Source: Streptomyces sp. NBC_00464 (GTDB lineage Bacteria > Actinomycetota > Actinomycetes > Streptomycetales > Streptomycetaceae). Taken from it: 64,000 nt of DNA. Within the stretch, counting starts at the first letter, position 1. Each line of letters starts with the position of its first letter. Below, piece by piece: positions 1 to 11,416 of the stretch. Made by a program: the position numbers and the translations under genes. The notes beneath the pieces were generated by a model. It was given only the letters and a program-made list of their open reading frames with translations, did not search any database and was not told the origin of the DNA. The stretch spans positions 4,650,001 through 4,714,000 of the forward strand of contig NZ_CP107899.1 of assembly GCF_036013915.1 (NCBI RefSeq). Direction: 5' to 3'.

Positions 1-807
1 GTTGTGCCAGGACTCACCGCACGACAGGACCGCCAGCCACCACACGTTGCCGGACCTGTCGCGGGACTTGAAGGGGCGCTTGCCGACCGCGTGACAGATC
101 GAGTTGATCGACCAGGTCACATGGTGCAACAGCGCCACCCGGACCAGCGAGCCCCAGAAGAACGCGGTCGCCGCACCCCACCACGACATCGTGACCAGGC
201 CCCCCACCAGCGGCGGAATGGCCAGCGAGACGATCGTGAAGGTGAGGAAGTGGCGGGAGATCCCACGGATCGCCGGGTCCCTGATCAGATCGGGGGCGTA
301 CTTCTGCTGAGGCGTCCGCTCCTCGTCGAACATCCAGGCGATGTGCGCCCACCAGAGGCCCTTCATCAGAGCCGGCAGCGTCTCGCCGAAACGCCACGGC
401 GAATGCGGGTCACCCTCCGCGTCCGAGAAACGGTGGTGCTTGCGGTGATCGGCCACCCAGCGGACCACCGGACCCTCCACCGCCAGCGAACCGGCCACGG
501 CCAGGGCGATACGGAGCGGACGCTTCGCCTTGAACGAACCATGTGTGAAATACCGGTGGAAACCGATCGTGATGCCATGGCAGCCGATGAAGTACATCGC
601 CACCAGCAGTCCCAGATCGAGCCAGCTCACACCGCGGCCCCAGGCCAGCGGCACCGCCGCGACCAGGGCCACGAACGGCACGACGATGAACAGCAGGAGC
701 GCGATCTGCTCGATCGACCGCTTGTTGTCCCCGCCGAGCGTGGCGAGGGGGAGATCCTGACCGGCAGCCGGCTGAGCGGCCTCGATCACTTCGGGGCTGG
801 ACTTCAT
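1..807 (-). CDS. Acyl-CoA/fatty acid desaturase (3' part cut by window edge)
   Basis: Integral-membrane di-iron desaturase that introduces a double bond into acyl chains, adjusting membrane fluidity. The 269 visible codons run off the left edge. Two of the three diagnostic histidine boxes are present: HRYFTH at about residues 84-89 and HRKHH at about 121-125. The last visible residues, ESWHN, begin the third box (HNxHH), so most of the catalytic core is here and only the end is missing. Hydrophobic segments lie at about 34-54, 63-80, 98-112 and 160-190. The ATG at 807 has a good Shine-Dalgarno (AGGGGA) just upstream. Its promoter region carries two tandem operator-like palindromes. The family is firm; the exact substrate is not known. 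Confidence 0.9.
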   Translation of the reverse strand, partial: MKSSPEVIEAAQPAAGQDLPLATLGGDNKRSIEQIALLLFIVVPFVALVAAVPLAWGRGVSWLDLGLLVAMYFIGCHGITIGFHRYFTHGSFKAKRPLRIALAVAGSLAVEGPVVRWVADHRKHHRFSDAEGDPHSPWRFGETLPALMKGLWWAHIAWMFDEERTPQQKYAPDLIRDPAIRGISRHFLTFTIVSLAIPPLVGGLVTMSWWGAATAFFWGSLVRVALLHHVTWSINSICHAVGKRPFKSRDRSGNVWWLAVLSCGESWHN

Positions 808-848
808 TGGGGAGTCCCCTGTGGGTAGGAATGCAGCGGACAGTCGGG

Positions 849-878
849 CTACGCACCCGTAACCTACGGCGTCGTAAG
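849..878. promoter_or_regulatory. Two tandem TACG-N4-CGTA operator-like palindromes
   Basis: Within the 343-bp gap between the divergent desaturase and ppc genes, positions 849-863 and 864-878 are adjacent 15-mers. Both fit CTACG-N5-GTAA and both contain the palindrome TACG-N4-CGTA. They lie 42-71 bp upstream of the desaturase start, where a repressor site would be expected. Desaturase genes in other bacteria are commonly controlled by TetR-type acyl-CoA sensors, but no such regulator gene is adjacent here. The rest of the gap shows no gene. Confidence 0.5.
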
Positions 879-1150
879 TATGGCAGCGAGAAGGCCCGCC
901 ACACGAGAGGCCGACGGACCTGGCACGGACCGGCGCCGTACGGGGTAGGGGACAGGGAGCGCACCCCGCACGTACCCGCCATGAACGGCGGGTACCTCTC
1001 GGGGCGCGAACAGCACCGACAGCACGGACACCTATCCTGGAGAGGTCGGACAGCGCGGTCCGCACCCTGCCACCCGGGGGGTTGCGTCAGCACCGCTGCC
1101 AGCCGCGGGCCCCGGATCCCGTGCTCAACCACTGCAAGGAGCCGCACACT

Positions 1151-3880
<2,730 letters not shown>

Positions 3881-3934
3881 TCAAGACCGGCTGATCGACG
3901 CTGCCTGATCGAAGCGGTCGCGGGCGGGGTCCTC

Positions 3935-4405
3935 TCACAGGGCGATGAACGTCGCCACGAGCAGGGCCCCGCCCGCGATCCCGGCACCCCAGCCGATCCG
4001 GGGCAGCCGCAGACCGCCGCCGATCACCAGCCCGGCCAGCACCAGCGCCCCGCCCAGCGGCATCCACGCATGGAGGAAACCCGGCGTCCCGGTGCGTACG
4101 ACCTCGAAGGTGCCCGGCTTCACGACGACGGGGAAACGGTCACCCTTCTTCGCCGCGACGGACTTCTCGACCGACACCCGGGAGCGCCCGGACCCGCCGT
4201 CGGTCGGCGTGTAGGGACCCGTGCAGACCTCGCTGCCGCACCCCGTGACCGTCATCGTCCCGTGCTCACGACCCTTCGCCAGCACGATGTGATGCGCCGA
4301 GTCCCACGAGGACAGCACACCCGCGACGAGCAACAGCAGGACGACACAGCCGAGCGCCGCGCTGCGGCCGTACTGCAGGGCACGGTGGGAGGAGCTGCGC
4401 TTCAT
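3935..4405 (-). CDS. Small two-span membrane protein, unknown function
   Basis: 156 residues and not recognised as a named family. A first hydrophobic segment (about 14-33, GCVVLLLLVAGVL) follows a basic N-terminus. A roughly 75-residue extracytoplasmic loop follows, containing the pair CGSEVC that could form a disulfide. Two C-terminal hydrophobic segments lie at about 112-130 and 135-156, with the protein ending inside the membrane. It lies on the minus strand downstream of pth (101-nt gap) and converges with ppc, and may be the last gene of the glmU-prs-rplY-pth direction. The start is ATG at 4405. Hypothetical, but codon use is typical. Confidence 0.75.
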   Translation of the reverse strand: MKRSSSHRALQYGRSAALGCVVLLLLVAGVLSSWDSAHHIVLAKGREHGTMTVTGCGSEVCTGPYTPTDGGSGRSRVSVEKSVAAKKGDRFPVVVKPGTFEVVRTGTPGFLHAWMPLGGALVLAGLVIGGGLRLPRIGWGAGIAGGALLVATFIAL

Positions 4406-4506
4406 GGGGGCCGATCTTTGGCCAGGGCCCTGCGGTCGGTCAAGCTGTGGCCGAAAACAGCCCGATTACCGGCGGGTATGTCGGGATTCGCGCCCGCCCG
4501 CGCGGC

Positions 4507-5100
4507 TCAGGAGTTGTACGCGCTCTGCGCCCGCTCCAGCCCCTCCGCCAGCAGACACTCCACCGAGTCCGCCGCCCGGTCCACCAGGAACGCGAGCTCC
4601 TTGCGCTCCGTGGACGAGAAGTCCTTCAGTACGAAGTCCGCCACCTGCATCCGCCCCGGCGGACGCCCGATCCCGAACCGGATCCGGTGATAGTCGGGCC
4701 CCATCGACTTCGTCATCGACTTCAGTCCGTTGTGACCGTTGTCGCCACCGCCCAGTTTCAGCCGCAGCGTCCCGTAGTCGACGTCCAGCTCGTCATGGAC
4801 CGCCACGACGTGGTCGAGCGGCACCTTGTAGAAGTCGCGCAGCGCCGAGACCGGGCCGCCCGACAGGTTCATGTACGACATCGGCTTGGCCACGACCACC
4901 CGGCGGCTCAGCGGTCCGGGCGGACCGATCCGGCCCTCCAGCACCTGCGCCTGCGCCTTGGGCGCCCGCTTGAACTTCCCGCCGATGCGCTCCGCGAGCA
5001 GGTCGGCGACCATGAAGCCCACGTTGTGGCGGTTCGCCGCGTACTCGGGACCGGGATTGCCCAGGCCCACGATCAGCCAGGGGTCATTGGCGTCGGACAT
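4507..5100 (-). CDS. pth: Peptidyl-tRNA hydrolase
   Basis: Cleaves the ester bond of peptidyl-tRNAs that drop off the ribosome, recycling tRNA in the cytosol. It has 197 residues, the usual length. It starts with the classic block [18 protein letters not shown], where H25 corresponds to the catalytic His20 of E. coli Pth and N15 to Asn10. The block [10 protein letters not shown] and the HDELD region (the catalytic Asp) are also present. It lies 105 nt downstream of rplY; rplY-pth pairing is standard in actinobacteria. ATG start at 5100. Confidence 0.97.
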   Translation of the reverse strand: MSDANDPWLIVGLGNPGPEYAANRHNVGFMVADLLAERIGGKFKRAPKAQAQVLEGRIGPPGPLSRRVVVAKPMSYMNLSGGPVSALRDFYKVPLDHVVAVHDELDVDYGTLRLKLGGGDNGHNGLKSMTKSMGPDYHRIRFGIGRPPGRMQVADFVLKDFSSTERKELAFLVDRAADSVECLLAEGLERAQSAYNS

Positions 5101-5205
5101 CGCGCTGGGTCTCCTCGCGTACGGGCGGGTGGCAGACAGGGAAACGGGGCAGCGGCCTCCTTGCGGAGATCCGCCACCCCGTCAGTCAAGCAGGTGGGGC
5201 GAGAA

Positions 5206-5793
5206 TCAGGCCTCGGTGGTCGCGGCCTCGGTGCCCTCGGCGGCCGGCTCCTCGGCCTGCGCGGCGACGACCTGGAGCACGACGGCGTCCTCGTCACCGG
5301 CCAGCACGGAACCCGCGGGGAGCGGGACGTCCTTGGCGAGGATCGAGTCGCCGGCGTCCAGGCCCGCGATGGAGACCGTGACGGACTCGGGGATGTGGGT
5401 GGCCTCGGCCTCGACGAGCAGGGTGTTCTGCACGTACTCGAGCAGGTTGCCGCCCGGGGCCAGCTCGCCCTCGACGTGCACCGCGATCTCGACCTCGACC
5501 TTTTCGCCGCGCTTCACGGTCAGCAGGTCGACGTGCTCGATGTTGCCCTTGAGGGCGTTGCGCTGCACGGCCTTCGGGATGACCAGGGCGTCCTTGCCGT
5601 CGATCTCGAGACCGATGAGGACGTTGGCGGTACGGAGCGCGAGGTGCAGCTCGTGGGCCGGCAGCGTGATGTGGACCGCGTCGGCGCCGTGGCCGTAGAT
5701 GACCGCGGGGACCAGGTTGGCACGACGGGTACGGCGGGCAGCGCCCTTGCCGAACTCGGAACGGACCGCGGCGTTGAGCTTGATCTCGGCCAT
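5206..5793 (-). CDS. rplY: 50S ribosomal protein L25 / general stress protein Ctc
   Basis: 5S-rRNA-binding ribosomal protein of the long TL5/Ctc type: an N-terminal L25 beta-barrel (about 1-92, beginning MAEIKLNAAVRSEFGKGAARR) followed by the Ctc beta domain (about 95-180). The C-terminus is an acidic, Ala/Glu-rich tail typical of Streptomyces versions. It is 195 residues long, with ATG at 5793 preceded by GAGGAG-like purines. It sits between prs and pth, an arrangement shared with many Gram-positives. Confidence 0.96.
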   Translation of the reverse strand: MAEIKLNAAVRSEFGKGAARRTRRANLVPAVIYGHGADAVHITLPAHELHLALRTANVLIGLEIDGKDALVIPKAVQRNALKGNIEHVDLLTVKRGEKVEVEIAVHVEGELAPGGNLLEYVQNTLLVEAEATHIPESVTVSIAGLDAGDSILAKDVPLPAGSVLAGDEDAVVLQVVAAQAEEPAAEGTEAATTEA

Positions 5794-5880
5794 GACTGCA
5801 CTCCTCGTAAGGTGACAAAACTGCGGATGGTCACCCGGCCCACGACAGGCCTGCTACGAAGAGCGCGTCGATAACGGACC

Positions 5881-5900
5881 GCCGTACCTATGAGTACGGC
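5881..5900 (-). terminator. Small hairpin between prs and rplY
   Basis: GCCGTAC (5881-5887) and GTACGGC (5894-5900) form a perfect 7-bp stem with a 6-nt loop in the 196-bp gap between prs and rplY, both read on the minus strand. It could be a weak terminator, a processing site, or part of the rplY leader. No U-tract is evident. Confidence 0.3.
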
Positions 5901-5989
5901 CTCCCTCGCCGAGCAACTCGCTGAGTCTACCCGGCGGGGAGGCCGCACCCAAAGTGGATCTTCTGTGACGCTCGTGCGCCTACTGCTGC

Positions 5990-6964
5990 CTACTGCTCCT
6001 CGAAGAGGCTCGTCACCGAACCGTCCTCGAACACCTCACGCACCGCGCGCGCGATCGTCGGCGCGATCGAGAGCACCGTGATCTTGTCGAGCTCCAGCTC
6101 GCCCGGGGTCGGCAGGCTGTCCGTGAAGACGAACTCGCTGACCTTCGAGTTCTTCAGCCGGTCGGCGGCCGGACCCGAGAGCACACCGTGCGTGGCCGTC
6201 ACTATGACGTCCTCGGCACCGTGGGCGAACAGGGCGTCCGCGGCGGCGCAGATCGTGCCGCCGGTGTCGATCATGTCGTCGACCAGGACACAGACCCGGC
6301 CCTTCACGTTGCCCACGACCTCGTGGACGCTGACCTGGTTGGGCACGTCCTTGTCGCGGCGCTTGTGCACGATCGCCAGCGGGGCGTCCAGACGGTCGCA
6401 CCAGCGGTCGGCGACACGGACCCGGCCGGCGTCCGGCGAGACGATCGTCAGCTTCGAGCGGTCGACCTTGGCACCGACGTAGTCGGCCAGGATCGGCAGC
6501 GCGAAGAGGTGGTCGACCGGGCCGTCGAAGAAGCCCTGGATCTGGTCGGTGTGCAGATCGACGGTGAGGATGCGGTCCGCACCCGCCGTCTTCATCAGGT
6601 CCGCGATCAGACGCGCCGAGATCGGCTCGCGGCCGCGGTGCTTCTTGTCCTGACGGGCGTAGCCGTAGAACGGCACGATGACCGTGATGGAGCGGGCCGA
6701 CGCGCGCTTCAGCGCGTCCAGCATGATCAGCTGCTCCATGATCCACTTGTTGATCGGAGCCGTGTGGCTCTGGATCAGGAAGCAGTCGGCGCCGCGGGCG
6801 GACTCCTGGAAGCGGACGTAGATCTCACCGTTGGCGAAATCGAAGGCCTTCGTCGGCACGAGGCCCACACCCAGTTGGTGCGCAACCTCCTCGGCCAGCT
6901 CGGGGTGGGCGCGGCCGGAGAAGAACATCAGTTTCTTCTCGCCGGTCGTCTTGATCCCGGTCAC
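5990..6964 (-). CDS. prs: Ribose-phosphate pyrophosphokinase
   Basis: Makes PRPP from ribose-5-phosphate and ATP for purine, pyrimidine, histidine and tryptophan synthesis. It is 324 residues long, class I. Seen: the flexible-loop region FYGYARQDKKHRGREPI, the metal-binding block DLHTDQIQGFF (residues about 130-140), and the PRPP-binding loop VLVDDMIDTGGTI near residue 225. ATG at 6964. It follows glmU by 120 nt on the same strand; glmU-prs linkage is conserved in Gram-positives and suggests co-expression of nucleotide-sugar and PRPP supply. Confidence 0.97.
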   Translation of the reverse strand: MTGIKTTGEKKLMFFSGRAHPELAEEVAHQLGVGLVPTKAFDFANGEIYVRFQESARGADCFLIQSHTAPINKWIMEQLIMLDALKRASARSITVIVPFYGYARQDKKHRGREPISARLIADLMKTAGADRILTVDLHTDQIQGFFDGPVDHLFALPILADYVGAKVDRSKLTIVSPDAGRVRVADRWCDRLDAPLAIVHKRRDKDVPNQVSVHEVVGNVKGRVCVLVDDMIDTGGTICAAADALFAHGAEDVIVTATHGVLSGPAADRLKNSKVSEFVFTDSLPTPGELELDKITVLSIAPTIARAVREVFEDGSVTSLFEEQ

Positions 6965-7084
6965 AGCACAGTCTCCTCAGACGTGTATCTGGCGCTGCAC
7001 GCAGATGTCCCGATGTGCAACGAGCCAGCCGAAATGGGGTGAGCATCTATCACGGTACGCCGTGCGCGGCGCACCTGTTTCCGG

Positions 7085-8533
7085 TCAGCTTTCGCTGCCG
7101 GTGTCCTCCGCCGAGGCCTGGGCAGCCTGCGCGGCCGCGCTGCCGGGACGCTTACGGGCCACCCAACCCTCGATATTCCTTTGCTGGCCGCGGGCCACGG
7201 CCAGCGAACCGGCCGGCACGTCCTTCGTGATGACGGAGCCCGCCGCGGTGTAGACGCCGTCCCCGACCGTGACAGGCGCCACAAACATATTGTCCGAACC
7301 GGTACGGCAGTGCGAGCCGATCGTCGTGTGGTGCTTGTTCACGCCGTCGTAGTTCACGAAGACGCTGGCCGCACCGATGTTGGTGTGGTCGCCGATCGTC
7401 GCGTCACCGACATACGACAGGTGGGGGACCTTCGTCCCCTCCCCGATCGTGGCGTTCTTCATCTCCACGTACGTACCGGCCTTGGCCTTCGCGCCCAGCT
7501 TCGTGCCCGGCCGCAGATAGGCGTACGGGCCGACCAGCGCGCCCGGACCGACCTCGGCCCCGTCCGCGACGGTGTTGTCCACCCGCGCGCCCGCGTGGAC
7601 GACGGTGTCCGTCAGCCGCGAGTTCGGGCCGACCTCGGCGTCCTCCGCGAGATGCGTCGCACCCAGCAGCTGCGTACCCGGGTGCACGATCGCGTCCCGC
7701 TCGTACGTGACCGTGACGTCGATCAGCGTCGACGCCGGATCCACCACCGTCACACCCGCCGTCATGGCCCGCTCCAGCAGCCGCTGGTTCAGCAGCCGGC
7801 GGGCCTCGGCGAGCTGCACCCGGTTGTTGATCCCGAGGATCTCCCGGTGGTCCCCGGCGACCGAGGCGCCGACCCGGTGCCCGGCCTCGCGCAGGATCGA
7901 CAGCACGTCGGTGAGGTACTCCTCGCCCTGGCTGTTGTCCGTGCGCACCTTGCCGAGCGCGTCCGTGAGCAGGCGCCCGTCGAACGCGAACACCCCGGAG
8001 TTGATCTCCCGGATCGCGCGCTGCGCGTCCGTGGCGTCCTTGTGCTCGACGATCTCGGTGACCGCGCCGGTCGCCGCGTCGCGCACGATCCGGCCGTACC
8101 CGGTGGAGTCGGGGACCTCGGCGCTGAGCACGGTGACGGCGTTGCCGTCGGCGGTGTGGGTGGCGGCGAGCGCGGCGAGGGTCTCGCCGCACAGCAGCGG
8201 GGTGTCGCCGCAGACGACGATCACGGTGCCCTCGACGGTCCCGCCCAGCTCGTCGAGCCCGACGCGCACCGCGTTCCCGGTGCCCTTCTGCTCGGCCTGG
8301 TAGGCGGTGCGCACCTGGGCGTCCGCGGCGGTGAGGTGGGCGGTGACCTGCTCGCTCGCGTGGCCGACGACCACGACGAGGTGCTGCGGGTCCAGCTCGC
8401 GGGAGGCGGCGACGACATGTCCGACGAGCGAGCGCCCGGAGATCTCGTGCAGGACCTTGGGGGTCTTCGACTTCATACGGGTGCCCTCACCCGCTGCGAG
8501 GACGACGACGGCTGCCGGGCGTACGGAGCTCAC
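7085..8533 (-). CDS. glmU: Bifunctional GlmU: UDP-GlcNAc pyrophosphorylase / GlcN-1-P acetyltransferase
   Basis: Performs the last two steps of UDP-GlcNAc synthesis for peptidoglycan: acetylation of glucosamine-1-phosphate and uridylyl transfer. It has 482 residues. The N-terminal half has the nucleotidyltransferase signature LAAGEGTRMKS followed by TPKVLHE. The C-terminal half is a hexapeptide left-handed beta-helix with the YDGVNKHHTTIG active-site block. A GTG at 8533 is chosen as start: the frame stays open further upstream, but that stretch runs into the tRNA gene and has no family similarity. It is downstream of tRNA-Gln and separated from it by a strong hairpin. Confidence 0.96.
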   Translation of the reverse strand: MSSVRPAAVVVLAAGEGTRMKSKTPKVLHEISGRSLVGHVVAASRELDPQHLVVVVGHASEQVTAHLTAADAQVRTAYQAEQKGTGNAVRVGLDELGGTVEGTVIVVCGDTPLLCGETLAALAATHTADGNAVTVLSAEVPDSTGYGRIVRDAATGAVTEIVEHKDATDAQRAIREINSGVFAFDGRLLTDALGKVRTDNSQGEEYLTDVLSILREAGHRVGASVAGDHREILGINNRVQLAEARRLLNQRLLERAMTAGVTVVDPASTLIDVTVTYERDAIVHPGTQLLGATHLAEDAEVGPNSRLTDTVVHAGARVDNTVADGAEVGPGALVGPYAYLRPGTKLGAKAKAGTYVEMKNATIGEGTKVPHLSYVGDATIGDHTNIGAASVFVNYDGVNKHHTTIGSHCRTGSDNMFVAPVTVGDGVYTAAGSVITKDVPAGSLAVARGQQRNIEGWVARKRPGSAAAQAAQASAEDTGSES

Positions 8534-8601
8534 GGATAGGCCCTTCGGCTTCGGGTGATGGACATCCGCAGGATACCGGGGGGCGCTGGACCGGACATGG
8601 G

Positions 8602-8634
8602 TGCGGGCCCCGACCGGTTGGGTCGGGGCCCGCA
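8602..8634 (-). terminator. Strong hairpin between tRNA-Gln and glmU
   Basis: Perfect 14-bp stem (8602-8615 with 8621-8634) and a 5-nt loop, almost entirely G/C. It begins 9 nt past the 3' end of the tRNA in the direction of transcription, so it should end the tRNA transcript before glmU. The U-tract is poor, as usual in Streptomyces. Confidence 0.8.
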
Positions 8635-8642
8635 GCGCTGAG

Positions 8643-8714
8643 CTCCCCCACCAGGACTTGAACCCGGACAAATAGCACCAAAAGCTACTGTGCTGCCAAT
8701 TACACCATGGGGGA
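8643..8714 (-). tRNA. tRNA-Gln (anticodon UUG)
   Basis: The 72-nt minus-strand sequence folds as a full cloverleaf. The acceptor stem is TCCCCCA paired with TGGGGGA, with discriminator G. The anticodon stem GTAGC/GCTAT (one G-U pair) encloses the loop TTTTGGT, giving anticodon TTG. The T-arm contains GTTCAAGTC. No CCA is encoded. No duplicated 3' end suggesting an integration site was seen nearby. Confidence 0.95.
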
Positions 8715-8864
8715 ATAAAGCCGACGGAACCGGACATTGCGCCAGGCTGTCGGATTGGCACGGAACACTATGCCGTACCACCAGCCCTCAACGCGACGGT
8801 ATAGGCACGACGTGCTGTGCAGGTCACCCGAAAATGAGGTGCGCCCGCCCGTACGCTGGACGTC

Positions 8865-10169
8865 ATGACCGCAACGGGGGCAGACCGGGAAGCGGCGGGG
8901 CCGACCACCCGCGGCTACTGGTGGTGGGAACGGCGACGGAGCGTCGCACTGGATGGGGGACTGGCGCTGGTTTCGGCGCTGGAGTGTGCGCTGGAAGGGG
9001 TGGAGTTCGCGGGGAACACCGGGCTGCCGGTGCCGCTGGGGGTGGTGTTCGGGCTGGTCGCGGGGGCCGTGCTGCTGGTGCGGCGGAAGTGGCCGATCGC
9101 GGTGGTGCTCGTGTCGATCGCGACGACGCCGGCCGAGATGGGCTTCCTGATGGGCCTGGTCGGCCTGTACACGCTGGCCGCCTCCGATGTACCGCGGCGG
9201 ATCACCGCGGTGCTGATGAGCATGCAGCTGGTGGGGACGTTCATCGTCACCTACGTGCGGCTGCGGCAGGGCGTCGACGCCGACGCGGACTTCGGGCCCG
9301 GTGACTGGTACGTCCCGATGCTGTCCCTCTTCATGGCGGTGGGCCTGACCGCGCCACCGGTGCTGTTCGGCCTCTACACAGGGGCGCGGCGCCGGCTGAT
9401 GGAGAGCCTGCGGGAGCGGGCGGATTCGCTGGAGCGGGAGCTGTCGCTGCTCGCGGACCGGGCGGAGGAGCGGGCGGAGTGGGCGCGTACGGAGGAGCGG
9501 AACCGGATCGCCCGGGAGATGCATGACGTGGTCGCGCACCGGGTGAGCCTGATGGTGGTCCACGCGGCGGCCCTGCAGGCGGTGGCACCGAAGGATCCGG
9601 CGAAGGCGGTGCGCAACGCGGCGCTGGTCGGTGACATGGGGCGGCAGGCGCTGACGGAGCTGCGCGAGATGCTCGGCGTGCTGCGTACCGGGGAGCCGAT
9701 GGTGGCGCGGGTGACGCAGGTGCCGCTGGCTTCTGTGGGGCGGCGTGCGGTGCCGGTGGCGACGGAGGACGGGCCGCGGCTGGACGAGATGGAGACGCTC
9801 GTGGGGGAGTCGCGGGCGGCGGGGATGACGGTGGAGCTGTCGGTGGAGGGCGAGGCGCGTGGTTATGCGCCGGAGGTCGAGCAGACGGCGTACCGGGTGG
9901 TGCAGGAGGCCCTGACGAACGTGCACAAGCACGCGGCGGGCGCGAAGACCTGGGTGCGGCTGGCGCACCGGGCCTCCGAGGTCGCCATGCAGGTGGAGAA
10001 CGGTCCGTCGGACGCGGCCACGGCGGACGCGGGGCTGCCCAGCGGGGGCAACGGGCTGCTCGGCATGCGGGAGCGCGTGCTGGGGCTGGGAGGCGTCTTC
10101 GTGTCCGGTCCGACGGATGCGGGCGGCTTCCGGGTGTCGGCGGTCCTGCCGGACGTCGACGCGGCGTGA
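8865..10169 (+). CDS. Orphan NarL-type sensor histidine kinase
   Basis: 434-residue membrane histidine kinase. About five hydrophobic segments occupy residues 30-165, followed by a linker coiled coil (about 170-205). The HisKA_3 dimerisation domain contains the phospho-acceptor motif RIAREMHDVVAHRVSLM (His220). The C-terminal HATPase has an N-box (EALTNVHKH) and a G-box (GNGLLGMRERV). Such kinases normally pair with a LuxR-type response regulator, but none is adjacent, so it is an orphan. The signal is unknown. ATG at 8865; the ribosome-binding site is weak (GGAC). Confidence 0.9.
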   Translation: MTATGADREAAGPTTRGYWWWERRRSVALDGGLALVSALECALEGVEFAGNTGLPVPLGVVFGLVAGAVLLVRRKWPIAVVLVSIATTPAEMGFLMGLVGLYTLAASDVPRRITAVLMSMQLVGTFIVTYVRLRQGVDADADFGPGDWYVPMLSLFMAVGLTAPPVLFGLYTGARRRLMESLRERADSLERELSLLADRAEERAEWARTEERNRIAREMHDVVAHRVSLMVVHAAALQAVAPKDPAKAVRNAALVGDMGRQALTELREMLGVLRTGEPMVARVTQVPLASVGRRAVPVATEDGPRLDEMETLVGESRAAGMTVELSVEGEARGYAPEVEQTAYRVVQEALTNVHKHAAGAKTWVRLAHRASEVAMQVENGPSDAATADAGLPSGGNGLLGMRERVLGLGGVFVSGPTDAGGFRVSAVLPDVDAA

Positions 10170-10182
10170 CGGTGCCGAGTTC

Positions 10183-10716
10183 TCAGCCCGAGATCAGGCG
10201 TTCCGGCTGGATGCCGGTGACGAGTGTGGCGAGGGCGCCGTCGATGTCGGGTCCGAGGTACCAGTCGCCGGTGTGGTCGATGCTGTAGACCCGTCCGTCC
10301 GTGTCGATGGCGAGGACGGCCTGTCCGTCTCCTTCTTCGCCCAGGGGCGCGACCTCGGTTTCCAGGGCGCGTCCGAGGTCTCCCAGGGTGCGGGCCAGGT
10401 GGAGTCCGCTCAGTGGGTCGATCCGTACGGACGGCGGTGCGATCTGGCGTCCGGGTGCGGTGGCGGTGATGTGCAGTCCGCCGAATTCGGCCCACGCCTC
10501 CACCGCGGCGGGGAAGACGGCGTGCTGGTGTCCGGCGGGCGAGGCGTGGGAGCGCAGGGCGTCGGCCCACTCCTCGGCCTGGCGGATGTCCCAGCGGCCG
10601 GGCTGCCAGCCGGCGGCGCGCAGGGCGGCGTCGACGGCGACGGGGAAGCGGGTGGAGGTGTGGCGGTCGTGGTCGGCCGGGCCGGTTTGTGCGGGCAGGT
10701 CGGTTCGGTCGCGCAT
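10183..10716 (-). CDS. SUKH-3-like immunity-type protein
   Basis: 177 residues. The pattern includes VDAALRAAGWQPGR, AVEAWAEFGGLHI, a central strand with DPLSGLHLARTLG, then APLGEEGDGQAVLAIDTDGRVYSIDHTGDWYLG. This is the SUKH-3 arrangement, a cytosolic family that neutralises nucleic-acid-targeting toxins. The ATG at 10716 lies 10 nt after the stop of the upstream deaminase gene, so the two are co-transcribed and this is the likely antidote. It converges on the histidine kinase gene. Family assignment is from motif memory; toxin neutralisation is inferred from position. Confidence 0.75.
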   Translation of the reverse strand: MRDRTDLPAQTGPADHDRHTSTRFPVAVDAALRAAGWQPGRWDIRQAEEWADALRSHASPAGHQHAVFPAAVEAWAEFGGLHITATAPGRQIAPPSVRIDPLSGLHLARTLGDLGRALETEVAPLGEEGDGQAVLAIDTDGRVYSIDHTGDWYLGPDIDGALATLVTGIQPERLISG

Positions 10717-10726
10717 GGGGGCGTGG

Positions 10727-11260
10727 TCAGCCCTTCTCGGCGGTGGTCGCCGTTCCGGTCGTGGTGAGGTCGACGGGACGTACGCCGAAGTGGGCGAGCA
10801 TGACGGAGCAGGAGCGGCAGGGGGCCGCGTAGCTGCCGTGGAGGGGGTCGCCGTCCTCGCGGATGCGGCGTGCGGTGAGCCGGGCGTGCTTGAGCGCGCG
10901 CCGGGCCTCGCCGTTGGTGAGGGGCTTGCGCTGGGCTCGCTTGGAGCGGCCGCTCTCGGCGGCGGTGAGGTGCCGGGAAAGCAGTATGGCCTCGGGGCAG
11001 CGGCCGGTGAAGCGTTCGCGCTGTCCGCTGGGGAGGGTGTCGAGGAAGTCCTGGACGAGGTGGTGGAGTACGGGTGGCTGGTCGCCCTTGCCCGCGGTGC
11101 AGGTGAGCGTTTCACCGCGTACGGACAGCGCTGCGGCCACCGCGGGCAGGATGCCGTCGCGGCGGTGGGTCAGCCGGGGTGTGTGCCCGGTCTCGTTGCT
11201 GCTCCAGCTGAGTCGTGGGTCCCCGGTGGTGACGGTCTGTGCAGAGTGTGCGGTGTGCAT
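10727..11260 (-). CDS. YwqJ-type nucleic acid deaminase (toxin-like), free-standing
   Basis: 177 residues. Deaminase-fold zinc motifs are intact: CPE at residues 88-90 (zinc ligand plus catalytic Glu) and PCRSC with Cys148 and Cys151. This pairing is characteristic of the YwqJ family of toxin deaminases. No signal peptide, RHS or other delivery domain is attached. Much of the N-terminal third (residues about 1-50) shows no domain. The ATG at 11260 has GGGAGGG upstream. The next gene, 10 nt away, is a SUKH-3 protein, an expected antidote. Substrate (free nucleotide, RNA or DNA) cannot be told from sequence. Confidence 0.78.
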   Translation of the reverse strand: MHTAHSAQTVTTGDPRLSWSSNETGHTPRLTHRRDGILPAVAAALSVRGETLTCTAGKGDQPPVLHHLVQDFLDTLPSGQRERFTGRCPEAILLSRHLTAAESGRSKRAQRKPLTNGEARRALKHARLTARRIREDGDPLHGSYAAPCRSCSVMLAHFGVRPVDLTTTGTATTAEKG

Positions 11261-11416
11261 GGTGCTGTGTCCCTCCCGTGCCCGCAGCGGCTGCTGCCGA
11301 ATGTGCACGCCCCCGTGTATGCGGGTGACAGCCTGCCAAATGTGTCGGGTCCTGTGAAAGCTGGGTCGGTGAAACGTGTCTGCGTGTCGCGATTCGGTGG
11401 CCTGTTCGTCGCCCGT

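Noticed and set aside
8643..8714. tRNA-Gln as an integration site of a mobile element
   Set aside because: No integrase, no duplicated tRNA 3' end and no boundary repeat seen downstream.
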